The notes beneath the pieces were generated by a model. That model was not told where the DNA came from. It ran no database searches and worked only from the letters and a program-made list of their open reading frames with translations. DNA of 11,161 nucleotides from Intestinibacillus sp050255995 (GTDB lineage: Bacteria; Bacillota; Clostridia; Oscillospirales; Butyricicoccaceae), in contig JBFWIM010000061.1 in the NCBI GenBank assembly GCA_050255995.1, positions 1-11,161 of the forward strand, read 5' to 3'. This document shows positions 6,200 to 11,161 of this stretch, piece after piece; within the stretch, counting starts at the first letter, position 1, and the number at the start of each line of letters is the position of its first letter. A program made the translations under genes and the position numbers.

Positions 6200-6949
6200 A
6201 TGAAGAAACACTCACAAACTATCAAGGGATACTGCGTTGGACTATTAACGGCGGTTCTCATTTCAGGGATGGCGTTTTCAGCGAATGCGGCATCCCTTCT
6301 CAAAGAAATTAAGGTTTCCATTGGCGGCATTCAGATTTATGTGGACGGTAATCTCAAAAAGCCGGTAGACGCCAACGGTAATGCAGTGGAGCCGCTGATT
6401 TACAATGGTACAACCTACCTCCCTGTCCGGGCGTTGACGAATATGCTGACGGACAAAGAGGTTAACTGGGACGGCAATACGCAGACCGTGTACATCGGCA
6501 AGAAACCAGACAACGGCGGGAAAAGCGTGGCGATTGATACGCTGAAACCGTATTCGGGTCCTGGATTCCTTACCGGAGCGAAAGTGCAATTCCAACTGTT
6601 GGATAAAACCATCACCCCCTTTAACAGCAGTAACTATTCTACCATCGGCGACTCCTATAAGTATAGTTCCTACAGCTACACTACTTATATACTAGACTCC
6701 AAATACAACAAACTCAACGGCCAGTTCGTGATTCCGTATACAAGCATCGGAGACACAGCAACCGGCTCTCTCACCATTTACAACGTGGATCAATACGGAA
6801 GTGAAACAGAGCTTGCCAAATATGAGGCTAAGGCGGGGGACAACCCTATTGACATCTCGGTCAACATTTCCGGTTGCAATATTATCAAGATACAGATTTA
6901 CAATGCGATAAGAGGTTTTTATGATGTCACCCTGACCACGGCGAACTAA
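6200..6949 (+). CDS. Secreted protein with a stalk domain and an NPCBM-like domain
   Basis: A 249-aa exported protein. Residues 1-30 are a signal peptide (basic start, hydrophobic core, ANA cleavage region). Residues about 38-102 form a copper-amine-oxidase N-terminal 'stalk' domain, seen in the pattern QIYVDG...NGTTYLPVRAL...VNWDGNTQTVYIG. This beta module is common in Firmicutes envelope proteins and does not imply oxidase activity. Residues about 115-247 resemble the NPCBM galactose-binding-like beta domain (a YILDSKYNKLNGQFVIPY strand, then SLTIYNVD, and IDISVNISGCNIIKIQIYNA), which points to carbohydrate binding (inference). I start at 6200, where GAGAGG lies 9 bases upstream; upstream in-frame ATGs at 6176 or 6020 would bury the signal peptide. 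It is the first gene of a three-gene operon of exported proteins. Confidence 0.87.
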   Translation: MKKHSQTIKGYCVGLLTAVLISGMAFSANAASLLKEIKVSIGGIQIYVDGNLKKPVDANGNAVEPLIYNGTTYLPVRALTNMLTDKEVNWDGNTQTVYIGKKPDNGGKSVAIDTLKPYSGPGFLTGAKVQFQLLDKTITPFNSSNYSTIGDSYKYSSYSYTTYILDSKYNKLNGQFVIPYTSIGDTATGSLTIYNVDQYGSETELAKYEAKAGDNPIDISVNISGCNIIKIQIYNAIRGFYDVTLTTAN

Positions 6950-6964
6950 GGAATAGAGGGCGAA

Positions 6965-8269
6965 ATGAAAAGATTTGTTTTATCTACCCTGCTGTGCTTT
7001 GCGCTGCTGCTAGCCTGCACCGCCCCCGCTTTTGCCTATCAGGTCTATTCCTGGGGCGAAATCGGCCCGGACGACTACACCACAGAATATATGCTGAAAA
7101 ACCGGGGGACGTTGGAGGACCGAAAACTTTATCAGCACGAACACGCCAGCTTTTCCGAAGGCCTGCTGCGTATTTTTCAGGGAACAGAAGGCACCCCAGA
7201 CAATTTTATTGACATAAGCGGAAATCTGATTGACTTAAACCGGGGGCGCTTTGACTTTATGTCCACCTTTTCCGGAGGGCTGTCCTCAGTATCTAAGTAT
7301 ATCTATGATGGCAACAACAACCACGTTACCGGTTTTGTGAATAAAAACGGCGCTATGGTGCTGGACACCAGCAAATACGGCAGTTTCCACTATTACCGTG
7401 TTATGACCAGCCGCTTTGTGAATGGAAAGGCATTGCTGAGTAATTATGGGCTCATTGACTTGAAAGACATAGAGAACCGGACACTGGATGAAAGGCTTTG
7501 GGAAAAGGCCGAATTTGTTGTCATTGACACCAAGGGCAAGGTGCTTGAAACCATCAAAGGCGTTGACAAGCTGGTCGCGCACCCGCTTTTCAAAACCTCT
7601 ATCACGAATTATGACGGCGTACCGTTGGGCGTTTTGATGGACCCGATGGCCTATGCGGGAACAAGCGGCGGGGGTTCCGCCACGGAGCCTGTTCAGTCTG
7701 TACCCGAAACCTCCACGGAGTACCAGCGCCCCGATTTACCCGATTACGCCGATGCAGAGACTTACTTTCAGTCCAAAGGTAAGATCACCAATATTTATTT
7801 GGGTGACTTGGACTTCGGAAGCTTTATCCTGACCATCACCAACAGCACCAATTCCCGTGACAGCGGAGTGATTGCCGTAGCTGCTGCCAATGCGGACGGC
7901 TCCGCAGGGGGCGCGGGGGTGTTCTTTGTGCCCTATGTTTTGGAGCCGAACAGCTCAAGTGAGTATAGCGTTTTGCACCGGGATATTATTCATCAGTATA
8001 TGTTTGACGATGCCAGTCGTCAGACAGGCCTGACGGCGGAGGCTTTAAAGGGTCAAGTAGACGCGCGGGTCATTCACTTTGAGGACGATGACGACCTCTG
8101 GAATTTTTATGACAGCATCCCCTATGAGCAGAACTGGACTCCGCAAAACTTGGTCAGCGAGTTCCGTCCTGTTTGCAGCGGAGAGGCGGGCAAAGCTTTC
8201 CTAAAACAATTACGGATAGACCGCGCTGCGGTGGCGAGCGGCGATCATTCCTTCTGTACGCCAGAGTAA
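6965..8269 (+). CDS. Secreted WG-repeat-like protein
   Basis: A 434-aa exported protein. Residues 1-24 are a signal peptide ending AFA; a nearby LLAC (15-18) resembles a lipobox but has an atypical L at -2, so a cleaved soluble form is more likely. Residues about 60-215 contain divergent WG-type beta repeats, each of the kind FSEGLLRIFQ, then FIDISGNLIDL, then FSGGLSSVSK, then TGFVNKNGAMVLDT. A Gly/Ser/Pro-rich linker around 232-255 leads to a second domain (about 260-434) that I do not recognise, with an acidic EDDDD cluster. WG repeats usually mediate binding, with no known catalysis. It starts 15 bases after the preceding stop with AGAGGG upstream, so the genes are co-transcribed. The codon pattern differs from the GC-rich flanking genes. 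Confidence 0.8.
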   Translation: MKRFVLSTLLCFALLLACTAPAFAYQVYSWGEIGPDDYTTEYMLKNRGTLEDRKLYQHEHASFSEGLLRIFQGTEGTPDNFIDISGNLIDLNRGRFDFMSTFSGGLSSVSKYIYDGNNNHVTGFVNKNGAMVLDTSKYGSFHYYRVMTSRFVNGKALLSNYGLIDLKDIENRTLDERLWEKAEFVVIDTKGKVLETIKGVDKLVAHPLFKTSITNYDGVPLGVLMDPMAYAGTSGGGSATEPVQSVPETSTEYQRPDLPDYADAETYFQSKGKITNIYLGDLDFGSFILTITNSTNSRDSGVIAVAAANADGSAGGAGVFFVPYVLEPNSSSEYSVLHRDIIHQYMFDDASRQTGLTAEALKGQVDARVIHFEDDDDLWNFYDSIPYEQNWTPQNLVSEFRPVCSGEAGKAFLKQLRIDRAAVASGDHSFCTPE

Positions 8270-8284
8270 AGGAGACAAAATATC

Positions 8285-8962
8285 ATGAAAAAACTTCAAA
8301 TGCTTTCACTTGCCCTTATTTTAAGCCTGTGCCTTTCCATTCCCGCGTTTGCGTGGACGGCGGATGATGTGAATTGGGATGAGGTAGAGGTCACCATGGA
8401 GGAACCCACAAGCACACCAGACAATACCCCCAGCGATTGGGCCAAGTCGGAGGTAGATAAGGCTATCGCCGCCGGGCTGGTGCCTGTGCTCACCGGCAAT
8501 CCCGGCTATCAGGATACCATTACCCGTGAACAATTTGCCGAACTGGTTGTTTATATGGCGGAGAAGATACAAGGCGGCGAGCTGGATGCCGCCGGTTCCG
8601 CGTTCAATGACAGCTCAAATCCAGCCGTACTCAAAGCATATGCCGCCGGTATTGTTGCCGGTGTAGGAGACAATCGCTTTGACCCTAACGCAAAAACCAA
8701 CAGGGAGCAAATAGCAACTATGATAGCGCGGGCAATCTCTTATTTAGAGGTTCGAAAAGGAAAGGATATTACACCCCTTGAGTCGGATATTTCCAAGTTT
8801 ACCGACAAGGCGCAAGTGTCCGATTGGGCCACAGAGGCCATGGGTACACTGGCGGTCAATGGTATTATGGCGGGTACCTCTGCCACAACCTTATCCCCTA
8901 AAAGCCCTTGCACCGTGGAGCAGAGCATCCTGCTTCTGTATCGCGCGTTTGAGAAGTTCTAA
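8285..8962 (+). CDS. SLH-domain surface protein
   Basis: A 225-aa exported protein. Residues 1-23 are a signal peptide (AFA cleavage). Three S-layer-homology repeats fill the rest: about 50-95 (SDWAKSEVDKAIAAGLVP...ITREQFAELVV), 107-154 (AYAAGIVAGVGDNRFDPNAKTNREQIATMI) and 172-223 (DWATEAMGTLAVNGIMAGTS). SLH domains anchor proteins to pyruvylated cell-wall polymers, so this protein is probably attached to the wall. It has no other domain beyond a short acidic segment (26-48). It may anchor or organise the two proteins encoded before it (inference). It starts 15 bases after the preceding stop with GGAG about 10 bases before the ATG, and is followed by a strong terminator, so it closes the operon. 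Confidence 0.92.
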   Translation: MKKLQMLSLALILSLCLSIPAFAWTADDVNWDEVEVTMEEPTSTPDNTPSDWAKSEVDKAIAAGLVPVLTGNPGYQDTITREQFAELVVYMAEKIQGGELDAAGSAFNDSSNPAVLKAYAAGIVAGVGDNRFDPNAKTNREQIATMIARAISYLEVRKGKDITPLESDISKFTDKAQVSDWATEAMGTLAVNGIMAGTSATTLSPKSPCTVEQSILLLYRAFEKF

Positions 8963-8993
8963 GCATCCATTTAATGAAGAAATGACAGCCAAT

Positions 8994-9040
8994 AAGCACC
9001 AGCGCGGCGGGGAATCCGCCGCGCTGGTGCTTTCTCTTTT
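8994..9040 (+). terminator. Terminator of the surface-protein operon
   Basis: A perfect 17-bp GC-rich stem (8994-9010 with 9016-9032) closes a GGAAT loop and is followed by TCTCTTTT. It lies 31 bases after the SLH gene stop. The first unit of the 21-bp array begins at its tail. Confidence 0.92.
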
Positions 9041-9290
9041 ATAAAAAACTATATATGTTTTATAAAAGTCCTCACATGTTTTATAAAACCGAAAGCAGTG
9101 GTTATAAAAATCTTCACATCGTTTAGAAATACATAGACATGGCGACTAAGAGTCTACTCATCGCTTATAAAATCCTTCGGTTACTTGCGAAAACTCCAGA
9201 TACTTGTTATAAAACGGTTGACATATAATGGAAAAATAGAGGCCTTTTTTATTAAACCTCTGACAGTTATTATAAAAGCATAACACAGTT
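9039..9290. repeat. 21-bp-phased TTATAAAA array, 12 units
   Basis: The exact octamer TTATAAAA starts at 9039, 9060, 9081, 9102, 9165, 9207 and 9270. The intervals are 21, 21, 21, 63, 42 and 63, all multiples of 21. The skipped grid positions hold decayed copies: TTAGAAAT (9123), GACTAAGA (9144), TGCGAAAA (9186), ATGGAAAA (9228) and TTATTAAA (9249). The 13-bp spacers differ but tend toward CACAT or GACAT at spacer positions 6-10 (units at 9060, 9102, 9123 and 9207). The array stops at both ends: terminator DNA lies to the left and unrelated sequence to the right. Twenty-one bp equals two helical turns, so all octamers face one side of the DNA. Possible roles are cooperative protein binding, curved DNA, iteron-like sites or a recombination accessory site; none is proven. 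Confidence 0.85.
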
Positions 9291-9419
9291 GTTACCAGCG
9301 CCGGGAACAGTGTGCGGTCCGCAAATTAGCCCATCCTCACCTGCACCTATTGGCAATTTTGCTCTTGCGGTTTGTGTTCTATGCCGACTTTACCGCAAGA
9401 ACGGCCATCAGCCGCTAAA
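9291..9419. other. Right subterminal region of the element
   Basis: No gene is visible. A 9-bp inverted repeat, TCTTGCGGT (9363-9371) and ACCGCAAGA (9392-9400), flanks a 20-bp centre, about 31 bp inside the right end. Its place suggests an accessory binding site for the recombinase or a regulator, but it may be only a hairpin. The left end has no matching copy. Confidence 0.4.
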
Positions 9420-9439
9420 TGGAATATATAACCCGCGAA
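9420..9439 (-). repeat. Right end of the element: inverted terminal repeat plus direct repeat (attR-like)
   Basis: TGGAATATATAA (9420-9431) is the exact inverse of the left end, and CCCGCGAA (9432-9439) repeats the left outer 8-mer in direct orientation. Joining the two ends in a circle would place CCCGCGAA between two perfectly inverted 12-bp arms, a recombination-site-like structure. Confidence 0.85.
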
Positions 9440-9445
9440 ACACGG

Positions 9446-9483
9446 AAAATCCCCGGCCCGCGCAGTGCAAACCGGGGATTTTT
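9446..9483 (-). terminator. Terminator of the stalk-protein gene
   Basis: An 11-bp stem AAAATCCCCGG (9446-9456) with its complement (9472-9482) and a 15-base loop lies 4 bases past the stop at 9487 on the minus strand. It survives intact 14 bp outside the inserted element. Confidence 0.85.
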
Positions 9484-9486
9484 CAT

Positions 9487-10839
9487 TTATTCGGGCACTA
9501 CTTTACCCTGCGGCAGGAGAACCGGCGTCTCATCCGAGGGCGTAAGGGTGAATTCCCCGGAAAGCTCCGCCTGATAGCTCTCTGCGCCAATCACAACCGA
9601 GACGGCCGTTTTGCCGTTCGCATCCCGTGTCACGGCCTGCTGATAGATGACCTGCGTGTCCTGCACCAGCTGCGCGCTGCTCTCCGCCGAGACGATCGCG
9701 TCGCCGTCCGTTAGCAGCCGCAGCGTTGCGGATGTGCCGTCCGCCTCCGAGCCGGAGGACGCGGTCAGCGCCTTGTCCGTCTGCATAAATGCGCTGTCGC
9801 CGTACCGCTTCGCCTGTGCTTCCAGCACGTCCCGCACCGCCGCGACATTATCCGCCGCGGATGAGGTCAGGCTGACGCCCTGCGCCTGTGCCAGCGCATA
9901 GGCTGCGAAATCATGCTGCGCTGCGGCGCGCAGCATGGCGGCATTCAGGCGGCCGCCTGTCAGCAGGCCGAGCGTCCTGTCGAGCGGCAGGCGCACCCAC
10001 GCGCCCGCGGGAATGTTTTCGCCCGTCAGCGCATCGCTTTTGAGGTATAGGGCGTCTTCCGTCTGGTTCAAAATACAGTCAAAGCGGACGCCATTCAGGC
10101 TGGTCAGCAGCTCTGCCAGTCCGCTGTCCACTTGTGTGCTGTCCGCTTTAAGCGCGGCCGTGAGCAGCGTGGTCTCCGCCTCAAAGCGTACGGTCAGCGT
10201 GCCGCTGCCCCCGCTCCACAGACCGTCGAAAGAAACCTGTACTGGCACCTTGACGTTCCCGCCGCCCAGCGTCAGGTTCAGGGAAACGCTGCCGTTCACC
10301 GCCTGCACGCCGGAGGGCGAAGCAAAAGCGAGATACCGGTTCATAATGGCATAGGTCTCCGTAACGCCTGTGCGGAGCTTTTCCACATCCACGAGAAGCA
10401 CGGTGCGGGTCGACGCGTCCCAGCCCACCGCCGCGCCGAGCGCCTGCGCCGCAAAGCGCACGGGCACCAGCGTCTTGCCCGCCGCCGAAAGGAAGGGCGC
10501 GGCGTCCGCACGCAGGGTACGGCCGCTCCCGTTCTCCGTCACCGTCACCGTCTGCTGTCCCACGACAAAGCGCACCTGCACGCCGCCCCGCTGCGCGGAC
10601 ACGGTTTTAGTCGCCGCGTCCCAGCCGACCTCCGCGCCCATCGCCTCGAAAATTGCGCGGAATGGCACAAAGGTGCGCCCGTCCTTAATCACCGGTTCCA
10701 CGCCCGCTTCAAAGGCGAGCGTCTGCCCGTCCAGCACAACCTGAATCGGCTTGTCCGCCGCAAAGGCGCACGGCAGCGCGCAGATGGCCAGCACTGCCGC
10801 CAGGCACGCGGCCAGCGCCCGTTTTAAGCTGTGTTTCAT
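9487..10839 (-). CDS. Secreted protein with tandem copper-amine-oxidase-type stalk domains
   Basis: A 450-aa exported protein. Residues 1-27 form a signal peptide (KHSLKR start, Ala/Leu core, CAFA cleavage). Two stalk repeats follow: about 31-85 (VVLDGQTLAF...DGRTFVPFRAIFEAMGAEVGWD) and 90-151 (VRFVVGQQTVTV...GKTLVPVRFAAQALGAAVGWD). The remaining 300 residues are rich in Ala, Ser, Thr and Leu with alternating beta-like segments, and I do not recognise a domain there. No copper-oxidase catalytic domain is present, so the role is structural or binding at the cell envelope. I start at 10839, where GAGGG lies 6 bases upstream and the signal peptide becomes N-terminal; the longer ATG at 10884 would hide it. 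The GC-rich codon use matches trpB2 and iolG, marking it as host chromosome. It shares the stalk module with the first cargo gene of the element but is not otherwise similar. Confidence 0.87.
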   Translation of the reverse strand: MKHSLKRALAACLAAVLAICALPCAFAADKPIQVVLDGQTLAFEAGVEPVIKDGRTFVPFRAIFEAMGAEVGWDAATKTVSAQRGGVQVRFVVGQQTVTVTENGSGRTLRADAAPFLSAAGKTLVPVRFAAQALGAAVGWDASTRTVLLVDVEKLRTGVTETYAIMNRYLAFASPSGVQAVNGSVSLNLTLGGGNVKVPVQVSFDGLWSGGSGTLTVRFEAETTLLTAALKADSTQVDSGLAELLTSLNGVRFDCILNQTEDALYLKSDALTGENIPAGAWVRLPLDRTLGLLTGGRLNAAMLRAAAQHDFAAYALAQAQGVSLTSSAADNVAAVRDVLEAQAKRYGDSAFMQTDKALTASSGSEADGTSATLRLLTDGDAIVSAESSAQLVQDTQVIYQQAVTRDANGKTAVSVVIGAESYQAELSGEFTLTPSDETPVLLPQGKVVPE

Positions 10840-10911
10840 GTCTTTCCCTCTTTCCCGTTGTCCCTGTTGCGGACGAAGCGGCAAACCGTGCCGCCTCCCG
10901 CTGTCCGCATC

Positions 10912-10940
10912 AGCGTATCACAGTTTCCATAGAAAAACAA
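10912..10940 (-). promoter_or_regulatory. Probable promoter of the stalk-protein gene
   Basis: On the minus strand TTGTTT (10935-10940) and TACGCT (10912-10917) are spaced 17 bp apart, with TG one base before the -10 box (extended -10). The -10 match is modest. It would give a leader of about 65 bases before the ATG at 10839. Confidence 0.45.
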
Positions 10941-11161
10941 CGCCTTTTTTGGTGCAGTTCTCAGGAAAATCTTCGGATTTTTGTTACACTCCTTTCATAG
11001 ATTATTCACAACTTTTATGCGCACATGCGTTATACTGTATTCATCAGCTGAAAGGCTGATAGAGGCAAAAGGTATGTCGGTATCTTTTCATTTCTCTTTA
11101 CCCCCCTTTTAGTTTTACAAATTGCAAAAGGACGTCCCTCCCCCGGATGTCCTTTTGCGCT
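10941..11161 (+). other. Unassigned end region with a possible short rightward transcript
   Basis: No gene is visible. On the plus strand there is a TATACT box (about 11032-11037) with only a distant TTCACA (20-bp spacing), a small hairpin ATCAGC/GCTGAT near 11043-11060, and then the strong terminator-like stem at 11124-11158. This could be a short RNA of roughly 110 bases, or the leader of a gene beyond the window. Confidence 0.25.
11124..11158. terminator. Terminator-like hairpin at the right edge
   Basis: Arms 11124-11137 and 11145-11158 pair over 14 positions with one GU around CTCCCCC, with AAAA/TTTT inside the stem base. The T run is short and the window ends 3 bases later, so direction is uncertain. 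Confidence 0.6.

Larger units (their letters stand above)
3371..9431. mobile_element. 6,061-bp integrated element with defined ends, serine recombinase and surface-protein cargo
   Basis: The ends are read directly. TTATATATTCCA (3371-3382) and its perfect inverse TGGAATATATAA (9420-9431) are 12-bp inverted ends. Each is bordered on the outside by the same 8-bp CCCGCGAA in direct orientation (3363-3370 and 9432-9439). Inside, base composition is visibly more AT-rich than in either flank. The contents are a large serine recombinase with its own promoter beside the left end, a partner ORF, a broken small gene, regulatory RNA signals, a three-gene secreted-protein operon, and a 21-bp-phased repeat array near the right end. 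It sits between the terminator of one host gene and the promoter of the next. No relaxase, conjugation or replication gene is visible, so autonomous transfer is unlikely. The 8-bp repeat could be a target duplication or the segment shared by attL and attR of a serine-recombinase integration. Confidence 0.85.

Noticed and set aside
9218..9229. TTGACA followed by TATAAT inside the array
   Set aside because: The two hexamers abut with no spacer, so they cannot act as one promoter. They arise from the array spacer next to an A-rich unit.
9039..9290. CRISPR array
   Set aside because: The repeat is only 8 bp with 13-bp spacers, repeats decay in mid-array, and no cas gene is near. CRISPR repeats and spacers are each more than 20 bp.
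9289..10354. Plus-strand open frames opposite the stalk-protein gene
   Set aside because: They are shadows of the minus-strand gene, which has a signal peptide, two stalk repeats, ribosome site and terminator.

Overview
The window looks like chromosome of a GC-rich member of the Clostridia (probably Oscillospiraceae or a related gut lineage). This is inferred from the GC-rich, Firmicutes-style flanking genes with AGGAGG-type ribosome sites, a tRNA-Trp T-box leader, an inositol dehydrogenase, SLH and stalk-domain surface proteins, and an AT-richer insert carrying a serine recombinase. The organism cannot be named from the sequence alone.

Left flank, 1-3370: the 3' end of an inositol 2-dehydrogenase-like gene (+) converges on a metallo-beta-lactamase-fold hydrolase (-), and the two share a bidirectional terminator. 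Further right on the minus strand lies a TrpB2-type tryptophan synthase beta chain. It is preceded by a complete T-box riboswitch with a UGG specifier, a T-box element matching tRNA-Trp and a terminator. A consensus TTGACA-17-TATAAT promoter starts the leader. Right flank, 9432-11161: a secreted protein with two copper-amine-oxidase-type stalk repeats (-), with its terminator and promoter, then an unassigned end region.

Middle, 3371-9431: a 6,061-bp insertion whose ends can be read exactly. It starts with TTATATATTCCA, ends with the perfect 12-bp inverted copy TGGAATATATAA, and is flanked on both sides by the same 8-bp CCCGCGAA. It sits between the terminator of the stalk gene and the promoter of the T-box/trpB unit, leaving both intact. 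Its left half carries an inward-facing promoter 20 bp from the end, a large serine recombinase with no zinc-ribbon cysteines, a 138-aa partner of unknown function, and a leftward 75-codon gene broken by a one-base frameshift. The centre has two promoters that face each other and would make overlapping antisense RNAs, plus a terminator that can be rewired by an upstream complementary segment. The right half is a three-gene operon of exported proteins: stalk + NPCBM-like, WG-repeat-like, and SLH. These are probably envelope cargo.

Between the cargo terminator and the right end lies the most unusual feature: a 252-bp array (9039-9290) in which the octamer TTATAAAA recurs on an exact 21-bp grid. 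There are seven perfect copies and five degenerate positions, separated by 13-bp non-identical spacers. Twenty-one bp is two turns of B-DNA, so all octamers face the same side of the helix. It matches no CRISPR format. It may be a multi-site protein-binding or curved-DNA array belonging to the mobile element.
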